Assembly (NCBI RefSeq): GCF_051020985.1 | Contig: NW_027475138.1 | Location: 868,001-932,000 of the forward strand | Reading direction: 5' to 3' | Source of the DNA: Nomia melanderi | Lineage: Eukaryota > Arthropoda > Insecta > Hymenoptera > Halictidae | DNA: 64,000 bases | Part shown: piece after piece, positions 26,664 through 38,330 of the stretch | How the letters are laid out: every line of letters begins with the position of its first letter | How positions within the stretch are numbered: the first letter of the stretch is position 1 | Notes under the pieces: model-generated | Databases searched by the model: none | Seen by the model: the letters and a program-made list of their open reading frames with translations, nothing else | What the model was told of the DNA's origin: nothing | Made by a program: the position numbers and the translations under genes

Positions 26664-26775
26664 GGACACTCAGGGTCAGTGAAAAATCCAATATATATCT
26701 GGTGATATCTCGGGTGCTATTACAGATAGCGCAATAAATCAAAGTGCATTGTCTGTAGGAGGCCCTGGCGCATGA
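26601..26775 (+). repeat. Reference monomer, class A
   Basis: A typical class A copy, phased to start at atctgtgcag. Bases 1-80 are GC-rich (cgggaacgacctcgg, ccaccaggggccgag, ggggccggacactcagg). Bases 83-160 are AT-rich (aaaaatccaatatatatctgg, shown here only as its parts aaaaatccaat and atatatctgg; then gatatctcgggtgctatt). Class A is marked by ttacagatagcg, then aaatcaaagtgcattg, then tctgtaggagg. It has an EcoRV site (GATATC) but no PstI site. About eight CpG dinucleotides per monomer are seen. No function is assigned; the phase of the start is arbitrary. Confidence 0.93.
26695..26708. other. AT-rich dyad, example
   Basis: A perfect 5-bp-arm inverted repeat, ATATC-TGGT-GATAT, embedded in the AT-rich half just after CCAATATAT. 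It recurs in most monomers. Common variants (agatctgg, atatgtgg, ctggaga, ctgttga) disturb one arm. This is a weak structure on its own and is recorded as a monomer landmark. Confidence 0.55.
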
Positions 26776-26795
26776 ATCTGTGCAGCGGGAACGAC

Positions 26796-26816
26796 CTCGG
26801 ACCACCAGGGGCCGAG
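26796..26816. other. GC-rich dyad (hairpin-capable), example
   Basis: A 21-base imperfect inverted repeat present in most monomers. The arms are CTCGG-A-CC and GG-G-CCGAG, giving 7 pairs out of 8 with one A/G mismatch, around the 5-base loop accag. It sits in the GC-rich half. Variants in other monomers often fall in the loop (accag to tccag, atcag, acaag, acgag), while others break the arms (ctagg, cgcgg). Dyads able to form cruciforms have been proposed to matter at centromeres lacking CENP-B boxes; that role here is inference only. Confidence 0.7.
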
Positions 26817-27537
26817 AAAACGACCGTCTCATGGGGCCGGACACTCAGGGTCAGTGAAAAATCCAATATATATCTGGTGATATCTCGGGTGCTATTACAG
26901 ATAGCGCAATAAATCAAAGTGCATTGTCTGCATGAGGCCCTGGCGCATGAATCTGTGCAGCGCGAACGACCTCGGACCACCAGAGGCCGAGACAACCACC
27001 GTCTCATGGGGCCGGACACTCAGGGTCAGGGGAAAATCCAATATATATCTAGTGATATCTCGGTTGCTATCAGAGATAGCGCAATAAACCAAAGTGAATT
27101 ATCTGCAGGAGGCCCTGGCGCATGAATCTGTGCAGCGGGAACGACCTCGGACCACCAGGGGCCGAGAAAACGACCGTCTCATGGGGCCGGACACTCAGGG
27201 TCAGTGAAAAATCCAATATATATCTGGTGATATCTCGGGTGCTATTACAGATAGCGCAATAAATCAAAGTGCATTGTCTGTAGGAGGCCCTGGCGCATGA
27301 ATCTGTGCAGCGCGAACGACCTTGGACCACCAGGGTCCGAGAAAACCACCGTCTCATGGGGCCGGACACTCAGGGTCAGAGAAAAATCCAATATATACCT
27401 GGTGATATCTCAGGTGCTATTACAGATAGCGCAATAAATCAAAGTGCATTGTCTGTAGGAGGCCCTGGCGCATGAATCTGTACAGCGGGAACGACCTCGG
27501 ACCACCAGGGGCCGAGAAAACCACAGTCTCATTGGGC

Positions 27538-30500
27538 CGGACACTCAGGGTCAGTGAAAAATCCAATATATATCTGGTGATATCTCGGGTGCTATTACAG
27601 ATAGCGCAATAAATCAAAGTGCATTGTCTGTAGGAGGCCCTGGCGCATGAATCTGTGCAGCGGGAACGACCTCGGACCACCAGGGTCCGAGAAAACCACC
27701 GTCTCATGGGGCCGCACACTCAGGGTCAGAGAAAAATCCAATATATACCTGGTGATATCTCGGGTGCTATTAGAGATAGCGCAATAAACGAAAGTGAATT
27801 ATCTGCATGAGGCCCTGGCGCATGAATCTGTGCAGCGCGAACGACCTCGGACCACCAGAGGCCGAGACAACCACCGTCTCATGGGGCCGGACACTCAGGG
27901 TCAGGGGAAAATCCAATATATATCTGGTGATATCTCGGTTGCTATCAGAGATAGCGCAATAAACCAAAGTGAATTATCTGCAGGAGGCCCTGGCGCATGA
28001 ATCTGTGCAGCGGGAACGACCTCGGACCACCAGGGGCCGAGAAAACGACCGTCTCATGGGGCCGGACACTCAGGGTCAGTGAAAAATCCAATATATATCT
28101 GGTGATATCTCGGGTGCTATTACAGATAGCGCAATAAACCAAAGTGCATTGTCTGTAGGAGGCCCTGGCGCATGAACCTGTGCAGCGGCAACGACCTCGG
28201 ACCACCAGGGGCCGAGAAAACCACCGTCTCATGGGGCTGGACACTCAGGGTGAGGGAAATATCCAATATATATCTGTTGATATGTCGGGTGCTATTACAG
28301 ATAGCGCAATAAATCAAAGTGCATTGTCTGTAGGAGGCCGTGGCGCATGAATCTGGGCAGCGGGAACGACTTCGGCCCACCAGGGGCCGAGAAGACCACC
28401 GTCTCATGGGGCCGGCCACTCAGGGTGAGGGGAAAATCCAATATATATCTGGTGATATCTCGGGTGCTATTAGAGATAGCGCAATAAACCAAAGTGAATT
28501 ATCTGCATGAGGCCCTGGCGCATGAATCTGTGCAGCGCGAACGACCTCGGACCACCAGAGGCCGAGACAACCACCGTCTCATGGGGCCGGACACTCAGGG
28601 TCAGGGGAAAATCCAATATATATCTGGTGATATCTCGGTTGCTATCAGAGATAGCGCAATAAACCAAAGTGAATTATCTGCAGGAGGCCCTGGCGCATGA
28701 ATCTGTGCAGCGGGAACGACCTCGGACCACCAGGGGCCGAGAAAACGACCGTCTCATGGGGCCGGACACTCAGGGTCAGTGAAAAATCCAATATATATCT
28801 GGTGATATCTCGGGTGCTATTACAGATAGCGCAATAAACCAAAGTGCATTGTCTGTAGGAGGCCCTGGCGCATGAACCTGTGCAGCGGCAACGACCTCGG
28901 ACCACCAGGGGCCGAGAAAACCACAGTCTCATGGGACCGGACACTCAGGGTCAGGGGAAAATCCAATATATATCTGGAGATATCTCGGGTGCTATTAGAG
29001 ATAGCGCAATAAACCAAAGTGAATTATCTGCAGGAGGCCCTGGCGCATGAATCTGTGCAACGGGAACGACCTCGGACCACAAGGGGCCGAGAAAACCACA
29101 GTCTCATGGGGCCGGACACTCAGGGTCAGGGGAAAATCCAAATATAGATCTGGTGATATCTCGGGTGCTATTACAGATAGCGCAATAAATGTAAGTGCAT
29201 TGTCTGTAGGAGGCCCCGGCGCATGAACCTGTGCAGCGGGAACGTCCTCGGACCTCCAGGGGCCGAGACAACGACCGTCTCATGGGGCCGGACACTCAGG
29301 GTCAGGGTAAAATCCAATATATATCTGGTGATATATCGGGTGCTATTAGAGATAGCGCAATAAACCAAAGTGAATTATCTGCAGGAGGCCCTGGCGCATG
29401 AATCTGTGCAACGGGAACGACCTCGGACCACCAGGGGCCGAGAAAACCACCGTCTCATGGGGCAGGACACTCAGGGTCAGTGAAAAATCCAATATATATC
29501 TGGTGATATCTCGGGTGCTAGTACAGATAGCGCAATAAATCAAAGTGCACTGTCCGTAGGAGACCCTGGCGCATGAACCTGTGCAGCGGGAACGACCTCG
29601 GACCACCAGGGGCCGAGAAAACGACCGTCTCATGGGGCCGGACACTCAGGGTCAGTGAAAAATCCAATATATATCTGGTGATATCTCGGGTGCTATTACA
29701 GATAGCGCAATAAATCAAAGTGCATTGTCTGTAGGAGGCCCCGGCGCATGAACCTGTGCAGCGGGAACGTCCTCGGACCTCCAGGGGCCGAGACAACGAC
29801 CGTCTCATGGGGCCGGACACTCAGGGTCAGGGTAAAATCCAATATATATCTGGTGATATATCGGGTGCTATTAGAGATAGCGCAATAAACCAAAGTGAAT
29901 TATCTGCAGGAGGCCCTGGCGCATGAATCTGTGCAACGGGAACGACCTCGGACCACCAGGGGCCGAGAAAACCACCGTCTCATGGGGCAGGACACTCAGG
30001 GTCAGTGAAAAATCCAATATATATCTGGTGATATCTCGGGTGCTATTACAGATAGCGCAATAAATCAAAGTGCATTGTCTGTAGGAGGCCCTGGCGCATG
30101 AATCTGTGCAGCGGGAACGACCTCGGACCACCAGGGGCCGAGAAAACCTCCGTCTCATGGGGCCGCACACTCAGGGTCAGAGAAAAATCCAATATATACC
30201 TGGTGATATCTCGGGTGCTATTAGAGATAGCGCAATAAACGAAAGTGAATTATCTGCAGAAGGCCCTGGCGCATGAATCTGTGCAACGGGAACGACCTCG
30301 GACCACCAGGGGCCGAGAAAACCACCGTCTCATGGGGCAGGACACTCAGGGTCAGTGAAAAATCCAATATATATCTGGTGATATCTCGGGTGCTATTACA
30401 GATAGCGCAATAAATCAAAGTGCACTGTCCGTAGGAGACCCTGTCGCATGAACCTGTGCAGCGGGAACGACCTCGGACCACCAGGGGCCGAGAAAACGAC

Positions 30501-31913
30501 CGTCTCATGGGGCCGGACGCTCAGGGTCAGTGAAAAATCCAATATATATCTGGTGATATCTCGGGTGCTATTACAGATAGCGCAATAAATCAAAGTGCAT
30601 TGTCTGTAGGAGGCCCTGGCGCATGAACCTGTGCAGCGGCAACGACCTCGGACCACCAGGGGCCGAGAAAACCACAGTCTCATGGGACCGGACACTCAGG
30701 GTCAAGGGAAAATCCAATATATATCTGGAGATATCTCGGGTGCTATTAGAGATAGCGCAATAAACCAAAGTGAATTATCTGCATGAGGCCCTGGCGCATG
30801 AATCTGTGCAGCGCGAACGACCTCGGACCACCAGAGGCCGAGACAACCACCGTCTCATGGGGCCGGACACTCAGGGTCAGGGGAAAATCCAATATATATC
30901 TGGTGATATCTCGGTTGCTATCAGAGATAGCGCAATAAACCAAAGTGAATTATCTGCAGGAGGCCCTGGCGCATGAATCTGTGCAGCGGGAACGACCTCG
31001 GACCACCAGGGGCCGAGAAAACGACCTTCTCATGGGGCCGGACACTCAGGGTCAGTGAAAAATCCAATATATATCTGGTGATATCTCGGGTGCTATTACA
31101 GATAGCGCAATAAATCAAAGTGCATTGTCTGTAGGAGGCCCTGGCGCATGAATCTGTGCAGCGGGAACGACCTCGGACCACCAGGGGCCGAGAAAACGAC
31201 CGTCTCATGGGGCCGGACACTCAGGGTCAGTGAAAAATCCAATATATATCTGGTGATATCTCGGGTGCTATTACAGATAGCGCAATAAATCAAAGTGCAT
31301 TGTCTGCATGAGGCCCTGGCGCATGAATCTGTGCAGCGCGAACGACCTCGGACCACCAGAGGCCGAGACAACCACCGTCTCATGGGGCCGGACACTCAGG
31401 GTCAGGGGAAAATCCAATATATATCTAGTGATATCTCGGTTGCTATCAGAGATAGCGCAATAAACCAAAGTGAATTATCTGCAGGAGGCCCTGGCGCATG
31501 AATCTGTGCAGCGGGAACGACCTCGGACCACCAGGGGCCGAGAAAACGACCGTCTCATGGGGCCGGACACTCAGGGTCAGTGAAAAATCCAATATATATC
31601 TGGTGATATCTCGGGTGCTATTACAGATAGCGCAATAAATCAAAGTGCATTGTCTGTAGGAGGCCCTGGCGCATGAATCTGTGCAGCGCGAACGACCTTG
31701 GACCACCAGGGTCCGAGAAAACCACCGTCTCATGGGGCCGGACACTCAGGGTCAGAGAAAAATCCAATATATACCTGGTGATATCTCAGGTGCTATTACA
31801 GATAGCGCAATAAATCAAAGTGCATTGTCTGTAGGAGGCCCTGGCGCATGAATCTGTACAGCGGGAACGACCTCGGACCACCAGGGGCCGAGAAAACCAC
31901 AGTCTCATTGGGC
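27538..31913 (+). repeat. Composite large HOR, unit 3 (25 monomers, 4,376 bp)
   Basis: Third unit, without the nested duplications of units 1 and 2. After about 30.9 kb the match to unit 2 runs at an offset of 4,376 instead of 5,076. The next unit phase starts at about 31914, but the match ends at about 31930, so the array stops almost exactly at a unit boundary. It may be the ancestral form. Inserted A at about 29141; private changes include gaaaacctccgtctc (near 30148). Confidence 0.82.
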
Positions 31914-31924
31914 CGGACACTCAG

Positions 31925-31940
31925 GGTCAGGGAAAATCCA
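31925..31940. other. Boundary between homogenised array B and mosaic array C
   Basis: Up to here the sequence follows the composite HOR (compare 27541-27560). At gggtcagggaaaatcc it departs: gggtcagtgaaaaatcc is expected, one base is missing, and the next monomer has unmatched changes (gatatcacggg, attggagatag). No unique DNA lies at the boundary; it is satellite joined to satellite. Confidence 0.78.
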
Positions 31941-32544
31941 ATATATATCTGGTGATATCACGGGTGCTATTGGAGATAGCGCAATAAATCAAAGTGCATT
32001 GTCTGTAGGAGGCCCTGGCGCATGAATCTGTGCAGCGGCAACGACCTCGGACCACCAGGGGCCGAGAAAACCACAGTCTCATGGGACCGGACACTCAGGG
32101 TCAGTGAAAAATCCAATATATATGTGGTGATATCTCGGGTGCTATTACAGATAGCGCAATAAATCAAAGTGCATTGTCTGGAGGAGACCCTGGCGCATGA
32201 ACCTGTGCAGCGGGAGCGACCTCGGACCACCAGGGGCCGAGAAAACCACAGTCTCATGGGGCCGGACACTCAGGGTCAGGGGAAAATCCAATATATATCT
32301 GGTGATATCTCGGGTGCTATTAGAGATAGCGCAATAAACCAAAGTGAATTGTCTGCAGGAGGCCCTGGCGCATGAATCTGTGCAGCGGGAACGATCTCGG
32401 ACCATCAGGGGCCGAGACATCCACCGTCTCATGGGGCCGGACACTCAGGGTCAGGGAAAAATCCAATATATATCTGGTGATATCTCGGGTGCTATTAGAG
32501 ATAGCGCAATAAATCAAAGTGCATTGTCTGTAGGAGGCCCTGGC

Positions 32545-33020
32545 GCATGAACCTGTGCAGCGGGAACGTTCTCGGACCACCAGGGGCCGAGAAAACGACC
32601 GTCTCATGGGGCCGGACGCTCAGGGTCAGTGAAAAATCCAATATATATCTGGTGATATCTCGGGTGCTATTAGAGATACCGCAATAAACCAAAGTGAATT
32701 ATCTGCAGGATGCCCTGGCGCATGAATCTGTGCAACGGGAACGACTTCGGACCACCAGGGGCCGAGAAAACCACAGTCTCATGGGGCCGGATACTCAGGG
32801 TCAGGGGAAAATCCAATATAGATCTGGTGATATCTCGGGTGCTATTACAGATAGCGCAATAAATCATAGTGCATTGTCTGTAGGAGGCCCTGGCGCATGA
32901 ATCTGGCCAGCGGGAACGACCTCGGACCACCAGCGGCCGAGAAAACCACCGTCTCATGGGGCCGGACACTCAGGGTCGGGGAAAAATCCAATATATATCT
33001 GGTGATATCTCGGGTGCTAT
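32545..33020 (+). repeat. Dispersed cassette, copy near 32.5 kb
   Basis: A linked monomer series: aacgttctcgg with acgaccgtctc and gacgctcagg; then gtgcaacggg with ggatactcagg and atagatctgg; then aaatcatagtgc with tctggccagcgg, ccagcggccgag and gggtcgggg. It recurs at an offset of 3,501 (36046-36521). Related series occur around 48.3-48.75, 62.1-62.6 and 63.3-63.8 kb. Private to this copy: ggatgccc, gacttcgg. Confidence 0.68.
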
Positions 33021-33420
33021 TACAGATAGCGCAATAAATCAAAGTGCATTGTCTGTAGGAGCCGCTGGCGCATGAATCTGTGCAGCGGGAACAACCTCGG
33101 ACCACCAGGGGCCGAGAAAACCACCGTCTCATGGGGCCGGACACTCAGGGTCAGGGGAAAATCCAATATATATCTGGTGATATCTCGGGTGCTATTAGAG
33201 ATAGCGCAATAAATCAAAGTGCATTGTCTGTAGGAGGCCCTGGCGCATGAACCTGTGCAGCGGGAACGTTCTCGGACCACCAGGGGCCGAGAAAACGACC
33301 GTCTCATGGGGCCGGACGCTCAGGGTGAGTGAAAAATCCAATATATATCTGGTGATATCTCGGGTGCTATTACAGATAGCGCAATAAATCAAAGTGCATT
33401 GTCTGTAGGAGGCCCTGGCG

Positions 33421-33705
33421 CATGAACCTGTGCAGCGGCAACGACCTCGGACCACCAGGGGCCGAGAAAACCACAGTCTCATGGGACCGGACACTCAGGG
33501 TCAGGGGAAAATCCAATATATATCTGGAGATATCTCGGGTGGTATTAGAGATAGCGCAATAAACCAAAGTGAATTATCTGCAGGAGGCCCTGGCGCATGA
33601 ATCTGTGCATCGGGAACGACCTCGGACCACAAGGGGCCGAGAAAACCACAGTCTCATGGGGCCGGACACTCAGGGTCAGGGGAAAATCCAATATAGATCT
33701 GGTGA
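33421..33705 (+). repeat. Region B-like fragment stranded in region C
   Basis: Carries agcggcaacg, catgggaccgg, ctggagatatc, then gtgcatcgggaacg, ggaccacaagg and atagatctgg. This is the monomer series seen at 13.82-14.1 kb in the HOR and, for the gcatcggg plus cacaagg pair, at 12075-12115. Unlike every region B copy, it lacks the inserted A (tccaatatag, not tccaaatatag). It therefore looks like the pre-insertion state of the HOR founder. Confidence 0.72.
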
Positions 33706-34140
33706 TATCTCGGGTGCTATTACAGGTAGCGCACTAAATCAAAGTGCATTTTCTGTAGGAGGCCCTGGCGCATGAATCTGTGCAGCGGGAACGACCTCGG
33801 ACCACCAGAGGCCGAGACAACCACCGTCTCATGGGGCCGGACACTCAGGGTCGGGGAAAAATCCAATATATATCCGGTGATATCTCGGGTGCTATTACAG
33901 ATAGCGCAATAAATCAAAGTGCATTGTCTGTAGGAGGCCCTGGCGCATGAATCTGTGCAGCGGGAACGACCTCGGACCACCAGGGGCCGAGAAAACCACA
34001 GTCTCATGGGGCCGGACACTCAGGGTCAGGGGAAAATCCAATATATATCTGGTGATATCTCGGGTGCTATTAGAGATATCGCAATAAACCAAGGTGAATT
34101 ATCTGCAGGAGGCCCTGGCGCATGAATCTGTGCAACGGGA

Positions 34141-34490
34141 ACGACCTCGGACCACCAGGGGCCGAGAAAACGACAGTCTCAAGGGGCCGGACACTCAGGG
34201 TCAGGGGAAAATCCAATATATATCTGGTGATATCTCGGGTGCTATTACAGATAGCGCAATAAATCAAAGTGCATTGTCTGTAGGAGGCCCTGGCGCATAA
34301 ATGTGGCCAGCGGGAACGACCTCGGACCATCAGGGGCCGAGAAAACCACCGCCTCATGGGGCCGGACACTCATGGTCAGGGGAAAATCCAATATTTATCT
34401 GGTGATATCTTGGGTGCTATTACAGATAGCGCAATAAATCAAAGTGCATTGTCTGTAGGAGGCCCTGGCGCATGAATCTGTGCAGCGGGA
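34141..34490 (+). repeat. Dimer shared over 57 monomers with 44.1 kb
   Basis: Shares acgacagtctcaagggg, cataaatgtggccagcgg, ggaccatcagg, atatttatctgg and gatatcttggg with about 44116-44465, at an offset of 9,975 (57x175). Just after it, a monomer with gtctcgagggggcc contains a one-base insertion (about 34534). The related gtcccgaggggcc with acacttagg occurs near 35055, 44505 and 45385. Confidence 0.62.
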
Positions 34491-36045
34491 ACGACCTCGG
34501 ACCACCAGGGGCCGAGGAAAGCACCGTCTCGAGGGGGCCGGACACTCTGGGCCAGGGAAAAATCCAATATATATGTGGTGATATCTCGGGTGCTATTACA
34601 GATAACGCAATAAATCAAAGTGCATTGTCTGTAGGAGGCCCTGGCGCATGAATCTGTGCAGCGGGAACGACCTAGGACCACCAGGGGCCGAGAAAACTAC
34701 AGTCTCATGGGGCCGGACACTCAGGGTCAGGGGAAAATCCAATATATATCTGGTGATATCTCGGGTGCTATTAGAGATAGCGCAATAAACCAAGGTGAAT
34801 TATCTGCAGGAGGCCCTGGCGCATGAATCTGTGCAACGGGAACGACCTCGGACCACCAGGGGCCGAGAAAACGACAGTCTCAAGGGGCCGGACACTCAGG
34901 GTCAGGGGAAAATCCAATATATATCTGGTGACATCTCTGGTGCTATTACAGATAGCGCAATAAACTAAAGTGAATTATCTGCAGGAGGCCCTGGCGCATG
35001 AATCTGTGCAGCGTGAACGACCTCGGACCACCAGGGGCCGAGAAAACCACCGTCCCGAGGGGCCGGACACTTAGGGTCAGTGGAAAATCCAATATCTATA
35101 TGGTGATATCTCGGGTGCTATTACAGATAGCGCAATAAATCAAAGTGAATTATCTGCAGGAGGCCCTGGCGCATGAATCTGTGCAAGGGGAACGACCTCG
35201 GACCACCAGGGGCCGAGAAAACCACAGTCTCATGGCACCGGACACACAGGGTCTGGGAAAAATTCAATATATATCTGGTGATATCTTGGGTGCTATTAGA
35301 GATAGCGCAATAAACCAAAGTGAATTATCTGCAGGAGGCCCTGGCGCATGAATCTGTGCAACGGGAACGACCTAGGACCACCAGGGGCCGAAAAAACCAC
35401 AGTCTCATGGGGCCGGACACTCAGGGTCAGGGAAAAATCCAATATATATCTGGTGATATCTCGGGTGCTATTACAGTTAGCGCAATAAATCAAAGTGCAT
35501 TGTCTGTAGGAGGCCCTGGCGCATGAATCTGTGCAGCGGGAACGACCTCGGACCACCAGGGGCCGAGAAAACCACAGTCTCATGGGGCCGGACACTCAGG
35601 GTCAGGGGAAAATCCAATATATATCTGGTGATATCTCGGGTGCTATTAAAGATAGCGCAATAAACTAAAGTGAATTATCTGCAGGAGGCCCTGGCGCATG
35701 AATGTGTGCAGCGGGAACGACCTAGGACCACCAGGGGCCGAGAAAACCACAGTCTCATGGGGCCGGACACTCAGGGTCAGGGGAAAATCCAATATATATC
35801 TGGTGATATCTCGGGTGCTATTAGATATAGCGCAATAAATCAAAGTGCATTGTCTGTAGGAGGCCCTGGCGCATGAATCTGTGCAGCGGGAACGTCCTCG
35901 GAACACCAGGGGCCGAGAAAACCACAGTCTCATGGGGCCGGACACTCAGGGTCAGGGGAAAATCCAATATATATCTGGTGATATCTCGGGTGCTATTACA
36001 GATAGAGCAATAAATCAAAGTGCATTGTCTGTAGGAGACGCTGGC

Positions 36046-36521
36046 GCATGAACCTGTGCAGCGGGAACGTTCTCGGACCACCAGGGGCCGAGAAAACGAC
36101 CGTCTCATCGGGCCGGACGCTCAGGGTCAGTGAAAAATACAATATATATCTGGTGATATCTCGGGTGCCATTAGAGATAGCGCAATAAACCGAAGTGAAT
36201 TATCTGCAGGAGGCCCTGGCGCATGAATCTGTGCAACGGGAACGACCTCGGACCACCAGGGGCCGAGAAAACCACAGTCTCATGGGGCCGGATACTCAGG
36301 GTCAGGGGAAAATCCAATATAGATCTGGTGATATCTCGGGTGCTATTACAGATAGCGCAATAAATCATAGTGCATTGTCTGTAGGAGGCCCTGGCGCATG
36401 AATCTGGCCAGCGGGAACGACCTCGGACCACCAGCGGCCGAGAAAACCACCGTCTCATGGGGCCGGACACTCAGGGTCGGGGAAAAATCCAATATATATC
36501 TGGTGATATCTCGGGTGCTAT
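36046..36521 (+). repeat. Dispersed cassette, copy near 36.1 kb
   Basis: Second clear copy of the series at 32545-33020, with catcgggccgg as a private change. The dispersal of the same linked variants at non-HOR spacings argues for exchange over several kilobases, not only with neighbours. Confidence 0.68.
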
Positions 36522-36874
36522 TAGAGATAGCGCAATAAACCAAAGTGAATTGTCTGCAGGAGGCCCTGGCGCATGAATCTGTGCAGCGGGAACGACCTCG
36601 GACCACCAGGGGCCGAGAAAACCACCGTCTCATTGGGCAGGACACTCAGGGTCAGTGAAAAATCCAATATATATCTGTTGATATCTCGGGCGCTATTAGA
36701 GATAGCGCAATAAATCAAAGTGAATTATCTGCAGGAGGCCCTGGGGCATGAATCTGTGCAGCGGGAACGACCTCGGACCACCAGGGGCCGAGAAAACCAC
36801 CGTCTCATGGGGCCGGACACTCAGGGTCAGGAAAAAATCCAATATATATCTGGTGATATCTCGGGTGCTATTAC

Positions 36875-37456
36875 AGATAGCGCAATAAATCAAATTGCAT
36901 TGTCTGTAGGAGGCCCTGGCGCATAAATGTGGACAGCGGGAACGACCTCGGACCATCAGGGGCCGAGAAAACCACCGTCTCATGGGGCCGGATACTCAGG
37001 GTCAGGGGAAAATCCAATATAGATCTGGTGATATCTCGGGTGCTATTACAGATAGCGCAATAAATCATAGTGCATTGTCTGTAGGAGGCCCTGGCGCATG
37101 AATCTGGCCAGCGGGAACGACCTCGGACCACCAGCGGCCGAGAAAACCACCGTCTCATGGGGCCGGACACTCAGGGTCGGGGAAAAATCAAATATATATC
37201 TGGTGATATCTCGGGAGCTATTAGAGATAGCGCAATAAATCAAATTGCATTGTCTGTAGGAGGCCCTGGCGCATAAATGTGGACAGCGGGAACGACCTCG
37301 GACCATCAGGGGCCGAGAAAACCACCGTCTCATGGGGCCGGATACTCAGGGTCAGGGGAAAATCCAATATAGATCTGGTGATATCTCGGGTGCTATTACA
37401 GATAGCGCAATAAATCATAGTGCATTGTCTGTAGGAGGCCCTGGCGCATGAATCTG
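36875..37456 (+). repeat. Dimer duplication (offset 350 bp)
   Basis: 36875-37224 is repeated from 37225 to about 37456, sharing caaattgcattg, cataaatgtggacagcgg, ggaccatcagg, ggatactcagg, atagatctgg and aaatcatagtgc. The right edge is set by tctggcc versus tctgtgc. Confidence 0.7.
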
Positions 37457-38330
37457 TGCAGCGGGACCGACCTCGAACCACCAGGGGCCGAGAAAACCGC
37501 AGTCTCATGGGGCCGGACACTCTGGGTCAGGGGAAAATCCAATATATATCTGGTGATATCTCGGGCGCTATTAGAGATAGCGCAATAAATCAAAGTGCAT
37601 TGTCTGTAGGAGGCCCTGGCGCATGAATCTGTGCAGCGGGAACAACCTCGGACCACCAGGGGCCGAGAAAACCACAGTCTCATGGGGCCGGACACTCAGG
37701 GTCAGGGCAAAATCCAATATATATCTGGTGATATCTCGGGTGCTATTAGAGATAGCGCAATAAACCATAGTGAATTATCTGCAGGAGGCCCTGGCGCAAG
37801 AATGTGTGCAGCGGGAACGACCTCGGACCACCAGGGGCCGAGAAAACCGCAGTCTCATGGGGCCGGACACTCAGGGTCAGGGAAAAATTCAATATATATC
37901 TGGTGATATCTTGGGTGCTATTAGAGATAGCGCAATAAACCAAAGTGAGTTATCTGCAGGAGGCCCTGGCGCATGAATCTGTGCAACGGGAACGACCTCG
38001 GACCACCAGGGGCCGAAAAAACCACAGTCTCATGGGGCCGGACACTCAGGGTCAGGGAAAAATCCAATATATATCTGGTGATATCTCGGGTGCTATTACA
38101 GATAGCGCAATAAATCAAAGTGCATTGTCTGTAGGAGGCCCTGGCGCATGAATCTGTGCAGCGGGAACGACCTCGGACCACCAGGGGCCGTGAAAACCAC
38201 AGTCTCATGGGGCCGGACACTCAGGGTCAGGGGAAAATCCAATATATATCTGGTGATATCTCGGGTGCTATTAAAGATAGCGCAATAAACTAAAGTGAAT
38301 TATCTGCAGGAGGCCCTGGCGCATGAATGT

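Larger units (their letters stand above)
22462..27537 (+). repeat. Composite large HOR, unit 2 (29 monomers, 5,076 bp)
   Basis: Second unit, with the inserted A at about 24065 and one private loss of the EcoRV site (gatatatcgg, about 24080). It equals unit 3 plus one nested 4-monomer (700 bp) duplication at about 25264-26663. It keeps the two monomers near 26.9-27.3 kb that unit 1 lacks. Confidence 0.83.

Noticed and set aside
26761..26813. Longer-range inverted repeat GGCCCTGG / CCAGGGGCC
   Set aside because: Eight pairs with one bulged G around a 36-base loop, overlapping the better 21-base dyad. It is likely a by-product of GC-rich composition, so it is not listed as a feature.
33569..33775. 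Recurrent 68-codon plus-strand frames, starting at gtgaattatctg or gtgcattgtctg
   Set aside because: They occur once per monomer wherever stops happen to be absent and start on GTG. They end at the gcatga of the next monomer and overlap the minus-strand frames. They are consequences of repeat sequence, not genes.
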